Notes under the pieces: model-generated | The model's database searches: none | What the model saw: only the letters and a program-made list of their open reading frames with translations | Told to the model about the DNA's origin: nothing | Program-made: the position numbers and the translations under genes | Part shown: piece after piece, positions 15,124 to 21,401 of the stretch | Layout of the letters: each line of letters starts with the position of its first letter | How positions within the stretch are numbered: position 1 is the stretch's first letter | Source: Flavobacteriaceae bacterium | GTDB lineage: Bacteria > Bacteroidota > Bacteroidia > Flavobacteriales > Flavobacteriaceae | Length of the DNA stretch: 24,578 bases | NCBI GenBank assembly: GCA_021151665.1 | Contig: JAGKWW010000044.1 | Coordinates: 1-24,578, forward strand | Reading direction: 5' to 3'

Positions 15124-15179
15124 TTCAATATTTAGTGCACAGTATTCAGTGTTCAGTGTTCAGTGTTCAGTGTTCCGCG
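15124..15179. repeat. Heptanucleotide tandem array, unit TTCAGTG
   Basis: Eight consecutive units in strict 7-bp register: TTCAATA, TTTAGTG, CACAGTA, four perfect TTCAGTG (15145-15172) and TTCCGCG. It starts six bases after the thioredoxin stop. CACTGA and TTCAG words continue downstream to about 15230 in looser form. It lies between the convergent thioredoxin and aguA genes. Confidence 0.85.
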
Positions 15180-15243
15180 TCCAACATTCAGGCTCACTGA
15201 CCTTCAGCACCTGACCACTGAACACAGATTACTGCCAACTCTG

Positions 15244-16344
15244 CTATTCAGGCTCCTGCTGGCTCAGGCAATGGAAACTGCCAAGCCCCCAGATGAGGTC
15301 GGTGCTGTCTATGCCAATCACTTCGCGGGTGCGGAAACAATCCTGCAGTATGGCCAACGCTTTGGCGTCATTTACATCATCGCGGAATGTGGGTACAATA
15401 ACCGACCCATTCCCGATATAGAAGTTGGCGTATGATGCGGGCAGACGCTGGTCTTCATAAATAACCGCTTTCGGCATTGGCAGTTCGATAATATTGAGCT
15501 GCTTGCCGTCTTCCAGTCGCATTTTATGCAGTTCTTTCAGGTTTTCCTGAAGCAAATGATAGTTATCGTCGCTCTTATCGTGCTCAACAACAGTTACCAC
15601 AGTATCTTCATTTACAAAGCGGGTAATATCATCAATGTGGCCGTCGGTGTCATCGCCTACAATACCATCACCCAGCCAGAGTACATTCTCTACTCCATAA
15701 TATTCGATGAGGTACTCCTCGATCTGCTTTTGCGAAAGGTGCGGATTACGGTTTTGGTTCAGCAGGCATGCAGTAGTCGTAAGAACAGTCCCTTTCCCGT
15801 TGAAATCTACGCTGCCGCCCTCCATCACGATACCGGGATTGAATACCTTTAAGCCAAGCGCTTCGCCAATACGTGTAGGTATAACATCATCCAGGTCATA
15901 CGGAGGGTATTTGTCGCCCCAGGCATTGTAACCCCAGTCGATTATCGCTTTCTCGCCCGTTTCGCGATTTACTACAAAAGCAGGTCCATGGTCGCGGCAC
16001 CACGCATCATTGGTTGGGTGCATATACCACGAAATTTCACCCAGCCTTGCACCCGGAACGAGTGGGTAATGCAATTCCAGCTGTGCAATCGCGAACTGTT
16101 TCATAGCCTCATCACCCACATTGATACACACCTTCTGGTGGCGAGACACCTGAAGTATGAACTGGCAATACGGACTGTAAATGGTGTCCATTTTGCCTGG
16201 CCATGACGCCTCTTTGTGCGGCCATGAAAGCCACATCGCGCGTTGCGGCGCAAATTCGGCAGGAAAGGAAAATCCTAAGGAGCGAGGAGTCGGAAGTCCG
16301 AAGTCGGAAGTCCGATGATTGGTTACGTGATTATCGTTTACCAT
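15244..16344 (-). CDS. aguA: Agmatine deiminase (agmatine iminohydrolase)
   Basis: Converts agmatine to N-carbamoylputrescine and ammonia, the step before AguB in putrescine synthesis; cytoplasmic. The 366-residue protein carries the guanidine-modifying fold motifs WYMHPTNDAWCRDHGPAF (R117, D118), GIVMEGGSVDFNGKGTVL, GDGIVGDDTDGHIDDITRF (H236) and the C-terminal catalytic cysteine C359 in GLGSFHCLSQQEP. Peptidyl-arginine deiminase-like relatives share this fold; the AguB gene in the same block favours agmatine. Homology begins at about residue 23 (LGFSFPAEF). Residues about 10-19 are encoded by a heptad repeat, so the N-terminus is unusual; no other ATG lies between it and the conserved part. 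It ends the block aguB-orphan-aguA. Confidence 0.92.
   Translation of the reverse strand: MVNDNHVTNHRTSDFGLPTPRSLGFSFPAEFAPQRAMWLSWPHKEASWPGKMDTIYSPYCQFILQVSRHQKVCINVGDEAMKQFAIAQLELHYPLVPGARLGEISWYMHPTNDAWCRDHGPAFVVNRETGEKAIIDWGYNAWGDKYPPYDLDDVIPTRIGEALGLKVFNPGIVMEGGSVDFNGKGTVLTTTACLLNQNRNPHLSQKQIEEYLIEYYGVENVLWLGDGIVGDDTDGHIDDITRFVNEDTVVTVVEHDKSDDNYHLLQENLKELHKMRLEDGKQLNIIELPMPKAVIYEDQRLPASYANFYIGNGSVIVPTFRDDVNDAKALAILQDCFRTREVIGIDSTDLIWGLGSFHCLSQQEPE
16288..16315. repeat. Heptad repeat AGTCGGA/AGTCCGA inside the aguA 5' end
   Basis: Four perfect units alternate AGTCGGA and AGTCCGA in 7-bp register. The same unit forms the array at 18387-18442. The repeat falls within the first 20 codons of aguA and is translated in the frame that encodes HRTSDFGLPTP. 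Confidence 0.85.
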
Positions 16345-16378
16345 AGATTAAAGGCTATTGGAGATATATACAAGATGG

Positions 16379-17200
16379 TTACAGATGAGCAAACGTCAAA
16401 ATTTTCTTTATAAATTCGAAAGCAGCACCGCCGTTTTTGTAGCTATCGGCTATAGTTATTAGGCTGCTGGTAGAACCTGCTCCATTAACTAAGATACTAG
16501 ATACATTTTTCAACACCTTGGAAGCGCCACTTTTATTCTGGGTTTTAATTTGATTGAGTAAATTGTTTAAGGCATCTTTTAGTTCGTCAACATTGATTGA
16601 ATCGATCGACTGTTTAATAATCCTTAGATCTTCATTTTGTATAGCTTCAACATTTAGAAAATCTTGACTGATACTTACATCAAAGAAATCGTCAACAAGC
16701 CTACTTTCATTTTGCGGAAAGTCATCATCCATTACTCTTTTTGCGGAGCACTTAAATCCAAAAAAAGTCTTATTATGTATATTAAATACAATAGCTGATC
16801 TTTTCTCCAAATAATTATATAGTATCTGGAATTGTCCTGGCGGGGGCATTGATACGATACCAGTAAATCCTACGGGTATAAATGGTTTATCTTTAAATTT
16901 AATTACATCAGGAATGTAATTCTGAGGTAGTAAAATAGAAATTACAGATCCATCCGGAACCCCGTAATCATCACAGAAAATTATTTGATCATCTGTTAAA
17001 ATACATTTTGTTTCAGCGCCTGGTTTCCTGTCAATTATTCGTTTCTCTTCGAAAACCTCAAAGGGGAAGAAGTTTTTGTCTTTCTTATTTTTAGCACGAT
17101 CAGTATGAAAAGTCCATTGTAAATAATCCCCGGTGACTTGACTAATTACGACCTCGGCATCATCCTTTATGTGCTGTATAACTAATAATTTTGTGATCAT
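16379..17200 (-). CDS. Orphan protein of 273 residues inserted between aguB and aguA, unknown function
   Basis: I do not recognise the family. The N-terminal ~160 residues look beta-rich, with LLVIQHIKDDAEVVISQVTG, SVISILLPQNYIPDVIKF and AIVFNIHNKTFFGFK. The C-terminal ~90 look helical (SINVDELKDALNNLLNQIK at about 192-210) and end in a small hydrophobic stretch with GAGSTSSLITIA and FIKKILTFAHL. No signal peptide or clear membrane segment was seen. Base composition is visibly more AT-rich than aguB and aguA on either side, and codon use follows, which suggests acquisition. Same strand as its neighbours with gaps of 75 and 34 bases. The ATG is at 17198-17200; no consensus -7 box is evident upstream. 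It could be a selfish or defence gene, but nothing in the sequence proves that. Confidence 0.75.
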   Translation of the reverse strand: MITKLLVIQHIKDDAEVVISQVTGDYLQWTFHTDRAKNKKDKNFFPFEVFEEKRIIDRKPGAETKCILTDDQIIFCDDYGVPDGSVISILLPQNYIPDVIKFKDKPFIPVGFTGIVSMPPPGQFQILYNYLEKRSAIVFNIHNKTFFGFKCSAKRVMDDDFPQNESRLVDDFFDVSISQDFLNVEAIQNEDLRIIKQSIDSINVDELKDALNNLLNQIKTQNKSGASKVLKNVSSILVNGAGSTSSLITIADSYKNGGAAFEFIKKILTFAHL

Positions 17201-17275
17201 AGATATGTCAATATATTGATGGTCTTATATAATGTTTGCAGAAATTGGTTCTATTTATTTTCAACCTTATAGTTC

Positions 17276-18151
17276 CTATTCCTCGTCAATGTACCTCTTC
17301 GTAATAGGCTGGTAGCTGTCAATACGCCTGTCGCGGAGGAAAGGCCAATGCGTGCGGTAGAAGTCGGTTTTCTGTGTATCCACTTCTACAACCACGGTTT
17401 CCTCTTCATCGTGCGAACCTAAGTACAGCAAGCGCCCTTGTGGGTTCGCTACAAAGCTGCCACCCCAGAATTTCATTTCGCCATCCTGCTCAAAGCCTAC
17501 GCGGTTCACACTCACTACGTGCACGCCATTGGCCACGGCATGCGAGCGCTGAATGGTCTGCCACGCATCGTATTGTTCTTTGTTGGTGTCTTCATCCTGA
17601 GAGGTTGCCCACCCGATTGCGGTAGGGTAGAACATGATCTCGGCACCCATAAGCGCGGTAATGCGGCTTGCCTCGGGGTACCACTGGTCCCAACAGATCA
17701 GGATGCCAATCTTGGCATATTTCGTCTGGAAGGTTTTATAACCCAGGTCGCCGGGCGTGAAGTAGAATTTCTCGTAAAATGCGGGGTCATCCGGAATGTG
17801 CATCTTGCGATATTTGCCCAGGTAGGTACCATCGGCATCGAGCACCGCGGTAGTATTATGGTACAGGCCTTCGGCACGCTTTTCAAAAAGGGAGGCGATG
17901 ATAACCACATTCAGCTCTTTGGCTACAGCCGAAAGCGCATCGGTAGAAGGGCCGGGAATGGCCTCTGCCAGTGCAAAGTTGTCATAATCTTCCACATCGC
18001 AAAAATACAGCGAGGTAAAAAGCTCCTGAAGGCATACGATTTGTGCCCCTTTGGCGGCTGCATTGCGTATTTCCCTGATGGCTTTCTCCAGGTTGGGCTG
18101 CTTATCTTTCACGCAGCTCATCTGCACTAATCCTACTTTTACTTTACCCAT
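17276..18151 (-). CDS. aguB: N-carbamoylputrescine amidase
   Basis: Nitrilase-superfamily enzyme that hydrolyses N-carbamoylputrescine to putrescine, CO2 and ammonia. The catalytic triad is visible: E43 in CLQELFTSLYF, K116 in KYRKMHIPDDPAFYEKFYF and C153 in GILICWDQWYPEASR. Also present are AIGWATSQDEDTNKEQYDAW and FWGGSFVANPQG, typical of the AguB subgroup. The 291-residue length is standard. The ATG is at 18149-18151. A TAAATTTG (18181-18174, minus) fits the -7 consensus exactly. It heads the minus-strand block, and with aguA it completes agmatine to putrescine. No arginine decarboxylase (speA) is in the window. Confidence 0.95.
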   Translation of the reverse strand: MGKVKVGLVQMSCVKDKQPNLEKAIREIRNAAAKGAQIVCLQELFTSLYFCDVEDYDNFALAEAIPGPSTDALSAVAKELNVVIIASLFEKRAEGLYHNTTAVLDADGTYLGKYRKMHIPDDPAFYEKFYFTPGDLGYKTFQTKYAKIGILICWDQWYPEASRITALMGAEIMFYPTAIGWATSQDEDTNKEQYDAWQTIQRSHAVANGVHVVSVNRVGFEQDGEMKFWGGSFVANPQGRLLYLGSHDEEETVVVEVDTQKTDFYRTHWPFLRDRRIDSYQPITKRYIDEE

Positions 18152-18173
18152 GTTTATGCTTATAAATGAGCGG

Positions 18174-18181
18174 CAAATTTA
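18174..18181 (-). promoter_or_regulatory. Possible -7 box of the aguB block (TAAATTTG)
   Basis: Exact TAnnTTTG match on the minus strand, 22 bases before the aguB ATG, which predicts a leader of about 15 bases. No obvious -33 TTTG at the usual spacing. Confidence 0.45.
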
Positions 18182-18234
18182 ATCAAAAGAATTGAAATTG
18201 CAGGGCACGGCGGTGTTAGCCTTTTCATAAGTTT

Positions 18235-18314
18235 TTTGGGCGTGTGCAGGCACCGGGCTGTCCGCTGTATCTGCCCTCGTCCCTCGGGCAGGATGCCGCT
18301 TCCATCCCTCACGC
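18235..18314. repeat. 80-bp structured dispersed repeat, copy 2
   Basis: Same 80 bases as 693-772 with no mismatch and in the same orientation. Flanks differ immediately outside. No target-site duplication is apparent from the flanking bases. The folding is the same as described for copy 1. Confidence 0.75.
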
Positions 18315-18346
18315 GAAAACGTTACCTCACAAAAAATCGTAAAATC

Positions 18347-18380
18347 TTTGGGAGAATGCCTACAATATTGAGTAATTTAG
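18347..18380 (+). promoter_or_regulatory. Possible promoter of the GapN-like gene (TTTG, 22 bases, TAATTTAG)
   Basis: TTTG at 18347-18350 and TAATTTAG at 18373-18380 are 22 bases apart, near the usual spacing; the -7 box has one mismatch. If used, the leader would be about 170 bases and would contain both the heptad and octad arrays. Confidence 0.3.
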
Positions 18381-18386
18381 TCGGGG

Positions 18387-18442
18387 AGTCCGAAGTCTGA
18401 GGTTCGATGTTGGAAGTTCGATGTCGGAAGTCCGAAGTCAAA
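18387..18442. repeat. Heptanucleotide tandem array, unit AGTCCGA with variants
   Basis: Eight units in 7-bp register: AGTCCGA, AGTCTGA, GGTTCGA, TGTTGGA, AGTTCGA, TGTCGGA, AGTCCGA, AGTCAAA. The register is kept despite substitutions, so the unit length itself seems to be under constraint or to reflect the copying mechanism. Same unit as inside aguA. Confidence 0.8.
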
Positions 18443-18512
18443 GTCGAGAGCTTAACACTGACCACTTGGTCTATCATCTATTATCTATCATCTAAAAGTC
18501 CAAATTCTAAAA

Positions 18513-18552
18513 GTCCAACAATCCAACAATCCAACAATCCAACAATCCAACA
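18513..18552. repeat. Octanucleotide tandem array, unit ATCCAACA
   Basis: One GTCCAACA and four perfect ATCCAACA units (18521-18552). It ends eight bases before the ATG of the GapN-like gene, so a change in unit number would alter the region just before the start codon. Confidence 0.85.
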
Positions 18553-18560
18553 ATCTGAAT

Positions 18561-20168
18561 ATGAAGTCTATTTTCACCCCAATAAACGAAATCCCTGAAG
18601 AATTCCGCATAGAGCCGCTGCACCAGCGCGAATACCTTTGCAATGGCGAAATGGTACAATGGAATGGAGCTGTCGACGAAATTTATTCGCCCGTGTGCGT
18701 TCCCGATGCCGATGGCAATCTGCAGCGCGTACTGGTAGGTTCGGTTCCCCGGATAACGGCAGACGATGCCATTCGCGGACTCGATGCTGCCGCCGCCGCT
18801 TACAACAATGGGTTGGGCGAGTGGCCTACAATGGCGGTAAGCAGGCGCATTGAATGCATGCAGAAGTTTGTGTACCTGATGATACAGCAGCGCACGCAGG
18901 TAGTAAAGCTGCTGATGTGGGAAATCGGGAAATCCTATAATGATTCAGCCAAGGAGTTTGACCGTACGGTCGAATACATCAACGCCACTATAGATGCCTA
19001 TAAAGACCTTGACCGCCAGTCGTCGCGCTTTGAGCAGGCAGAAGGCAATGTAGCCCAGATACGCCGTTCGCCGTTGGGCGTGGTGCTTAGCATGGGTCCG
19101 TTCAATTACCCGCTCAACGAGATTTTCACCACGCTTATACCTGCCCTTATCATGGGCAACACCATTATGTTCAAGCTGCCAAGCCACGGTATTCTGCTGC
19201 ATTACCCGCTGCTGAAGGCGTTTCAGGAAGCATTCCCAAAAGGCACCGTAAACACGCTTTACGGGAAGGGTTCAGAGATCATCCCTCCGCTAATGGAGAG
19301 CGGGCGCATCAATGTGCTGGCCTTTATCGGGTCGAGCAAGGTAGCTAACGGACTCAAAAAGCAGCACCCTAAAGTGAACCGCCTTCGGGCCATACTCAGC
19401 CTCGATGCCAAGAATGCGGCCATCGTTACAAAGCATGCCAACCTCGATGTGGCCGTAAGCGAATGTATATTGGGTGCGCTTTCGTTCAACGGGCAGCGCT
19501 GCACGGCCATCAAGCTGATATTTGTACAGAAGGATATTGCCGAAGAATTTGTAGCGCGGCTTAGCAAGGCGGTATCGTCGCTGAAGCCCGGGCTTCCGTG
19601 GGATAAAGATGTAAAGATCACGCCGCTGCCGGAGCCGGACAAGCCGCAATACCTAAAAGACTGCATTGACGATGCCATTTCCAAAGGGGCTCGTATAACC
19701 AACGAAAACGGCGGTGTGGCCAATGCGTCATTCGTTTTCCCTGCGGTAATGTATCCGGTAAATGAAAGTATGCGCCTGTATCACGAAGAGCAGTTTGGCC
19801 CGATAGTGCCTGTTGTGCCTTTTGAAACTATCGATGAACCGATAGACTACCAGATCAACGCCTCGCACGGTATGCAGGTAAGCATCTTCAGTGATGACCC
19901 AAAAGAAGTAGCGAGCCTTATCGACCCATTCGTGAACCTGGTAAGCCGCGTAAACATCAACGCGCAGGCGCAGCGCGGGCCGGATGTATTTCCGTTTACC
20001 GGGCGTAAAGATTCGGCCGAAGGTACGCTGTCCATTACCGATGCACTGCGGTCATTCTCGATACGCTCACTGGTAACTACCAAGCTCACCGAGGATAATA
20101 AAAAGCTGTTTAATGCCATTGTAACCGACCATGATTCCAATTTCCTGAATACGGATTACATCTTTTGA
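18561..20168 (+). CDS. gapN: NADP-dependent glyceraldehyde-3-phosphate dehydrogenase-like aldehyde dehydrogenase
   Basis: Likely oxidises glyceraldehyde 3-phosphate directly to 3-phosphoglycerate with NADP+, bypassing 1,3-bisphosphoglycerate; cytoplasmic. The 535-residue protein of the aldehyde dehydrogenase superfamily has the oxyanion asparagine N182 in SMGPFNYPLNE, cofactor lysine K205 in MFKLPSHG, FIGSSKVANGL, and nucleophile C314 in LSFNGQRCTAIK. Later come EEQFGPIVPVVPF and GRKDSAEGTLSI. The canonical general-base motif ELGGK is replaced by SLDAK (280-284), so the usual Glu is absent at its normal position, with Asp282 nearby. The ATG at 18561 is chosen because MKSIFTPINEIPEEFRIEPL is a normal start for long GapN-like proteins. 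It directly follows an octad repeat array. Confidence 0.85.
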   Translation: MKSIFTPINEIPEEFRIEPLHQREYLCNGEMVQWNGAVDEIYSPVCVPDADGNLQRVLVGSVPRITADDAIRGLDAAAAAYNNGLGEWPTMAVSRRIECMQKFVYLMIQQRTQVVKLLMWEIGKSYNDSAKEFDRTVEYINATIDAYKDLDRQSSRFEQAEGNVAQIRRSPLGVVLSMGPFNYPLNEIFTTLIPALIMGNTIMFKLPSHGILLHYPLLKAFQEAFPKGTVNTLYGKGSEIIPPLMESGRINVLAFIGSSKVANGLKKQHPKVNRLRAILSLDAKNAAIVTKHANLDVAVSECILGALSFNGQRCTAIKLIFVQKDIAEEFVARLSKAVSSLKPGLPWDKDVKITPLPEPDKPQYLKDCIDDAISKGARITNENGGVANASFVFPAVMYPVNESMRLYHEEQFGPIVPVVPFETIDEPIDYQINASHGMQVSIFSDDPKEVASLIDPFVNLVSRVNINAQAQRGPDVFPFTGRKDSAEGTLSITDALRSFSIRSLVTTKLTEDNKKLFNAIVTDHDSNFLNTDYIF

Positions 20169-20633
20169 TTTATTTTAAATTTTAATTTTGAATTGTTGGA
20201 ACGCGGATGACACAGATCGTGCGGATGATCGCTGATTTAATAAAGTTCTGTGGACGCCGATATTAGTTGGGTAAGACTTTCGCAGAGTTACGCGAAGAAG
20301 GCACAAAGTTTCGCAAAGGTTAGCCTTGGATTACACAAATTCAATTTCATTGTGGACTTTGTGTGTCCCTGGTGTTCTTTGTGGTAAGAGTTACGCAGAG
20401 TTACTTAAAGAAGGCGCAGAGTTTCGCAGAGCTTTTGTTTGAATTAAGCAGATTTTTTTTGTGGATCTTTATGTGTTCTTTGTGGTATAATTTACAAAAG
20501 TAACCTCCGCCGGCGGGAACAAACAGACTATATCTTTTAAGCGGTTGCTGACAGCTATTAGCTTTCATCCATAGGCTATCAAACATAACTTGGTGTCTAG
20601 CCGTTGGCTCGTGGCTTTTGGCTAGTGTCTATT
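20169..20633. other. Gene-free spacer of about 465 bp with diverged tandem repeats
   Basis: Between the GapN-like gene and trhA, which converge here. It holds an AACGCGGATGACACAGATCG-like stretch (20199-20240), a diverged tandem duplication (20271-20490) and loose GGCT/GTGGCT repeats near 20590-20625. A 61-codon minus-strand frame (20401-20586) is repeat-derived and not supported as a gene. No clear terminator was found. Confidence 0.65.
20271..20490. repeat. Diverged tandem duplication, unit about 110 bp
   Basis: Unit 1 (20271-20383) and unit 2 (20384-20490) both start GTAAGA, share CGCAGAGTTAC, AAGAAGG, and AGTTTCGCA followed by AAG or GAG, and end in GTGTTCTTTGTGGTA. The middles have drifted. 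The sequence is built of CAAAG/CGCAGAG words and is purely intergenic. Confidence 0.7.
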
Positions 20634-21269
20634 TCAGGGAATCAGATAAAAGAATATCCCCAAAAAGTGTAGCGTGCTTCCGCCAAGTACAAATACATGC
20701 CAGATAGCGTGGTTGTACGGAATCTTTTCCTTTGCGTAAAAATAAATACCAAACGTATAGCATAACCCGCCGCCCAGCAAATAGTAGAGTGCCGAATGGT
20801 TTACTGTGGCGATCAACGGCTTAATCGCGATGATGATCAGCCAGCCCATCAATGCATAGAGTATCAGCGATAGTTTTTCAGACCTCCGCAGCGGCGAAAA
20901 TTTGAATACGAAGCCGGCAAGCGCAAAGGCCCATATCAGCCCGAATATCGTCCATCCCCATGCGCCCTTTAGCCCAAGCAACGCCACCGGCGTATAGGTG
21001 CCCGCTATCAAAACATAGATGCTCAGGTGGTCTATCAGGCGGAAAAAGCGTTTCCAGCGTAGTGTGGTCATCGCATGGTACACCGTAGAGGCAGAGTATA
21101 GTATCACCAGGCTGCCCCCAAATACAAACGAAGCCGCGAGGTGCATTGCGGTTCCGTAAAGTGCCGAATATAGCACCATTACTATGAGTGCAACAACCGA
21201 AAGTACCGCTCCTGTGCCATGTGTTACCACATTAAGCATTTCTTCGCGGCGACGATTTTTCTTAGCCAT
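20634..21269 (-). CDS. trhA: Hemolysin III / TrhA family membrane protein (PAQR superfamily)
   Basis: Seven-helix inner-membrane protein of 211 residues. The family is linked to membrane energetics and lipid homeostasis in some bacteria; the haemolysin name is historical. Family residues are visible: VTHGTGAVLSVVAL (H17), ASTVYHAMTT (H65), LIDHLSIYVLIAGTYTPVAL (D80, H81) and NHAIWHVFVLGGSTLHFLGIF (H187, H191, H201), the likely metal-site set of PAQR proteins. The frame is open to a TTG at 21350, but the ATG at 21269 gives the usual KNRRREEMLN start, and a TACCTTTG -7 box lies 24 bases before it. Divergent from the sialate esterase. Confidence 0.93.
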   Translation of the reverse strand: MAKKNRRREEMLNVVTHGTGAVLSVVALIVMVLYSALYGTAMHLAASFVFGGSLVILYSASTVYHAMTTLRWKRFFRLIDHLSIYVLIAGTYTPVALLGLKGAWGWTIFGLIWAFALAGFVFKFSPLRRSEKLSLILYALMGWLIIIAIKPLIATVNHSALYYLLGGGLCYTFGIYFYAKEKIPYNHAIWHVFVLGGSTLHFLGIFFYLIP

Positions 21270-21293
21270 TTTATTTGGGAATTTCTTACAATG

Positions 21294-21301
21294 CAAAGGT
21301 A
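21294..21301 (-). promoter_or_regulatory. Probable -7 box of trhA (TACCTTTG)
   Basis: Exact match to the Bacteroidota -7 element, in the form TAccTTTGc, 24 bases before the chosen ATG. It supports the shorter start, since the upstream TTG start would put the box inside the gene. Confidence 0.55.
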
Positions 21302-21376
21302 CGCCATTCCTAAATCTGTTACTCTTGCCCTGCGTTAAATTTGTACACAATTCCTCCCTTATCAGCGATGATGCCT

Positions 21377-21384
21377 TACCTTTA
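21377..21384 (+). promoter_or_regulatory. Possible -7 box of the sialate esterase gene (TACCTTTA)
   Basis: Seven of eight positions match TAnnTTTG, 17 bases before the ATG at 21402. No -33 TTTG at the usual distance. Confidence 0.35.
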
Positions 21385-21401
21385 CGTCACATCTGTTCAC
21401 C

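Larger units (their letters stand above)
18152..18560. other. Gene-free spacer of about 410 bp with structured repeat, heptads and octads
   Basis: Divergent region between aguB and the GapN gene. It holds the aguB -7 box, the second 80-bp structured repeat (18235-18314), a candidate promoter (18347-18380), a heptad array (18387-18442), a TCTATCATCTATTATCTATC stretch and an octad array (18513-18552) that ends eight bases before the ATG. A frame of 63 codons across the repeats (18407-18598) encodes only repeat-derived low-complexity sequence and is not a gene. Confidence 0.7.

Noticed and set aside
18513..18552. Possible CRISPR-like array
   Set aside because: Units are 8 bp and contiguous with no spacers, and there are no cas genes.
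18407..18598. Plus-strand ORF of 63 codons before gapN
   Set aside because: It is a translation of heptad and octad repeats and overlaps the gapN start in another frame.
20401..20586. Minus-strand ORF of 61 codons
   Set aside because: It lies within the diverged tandem repeat, has no recognisable protein features and no promoter.
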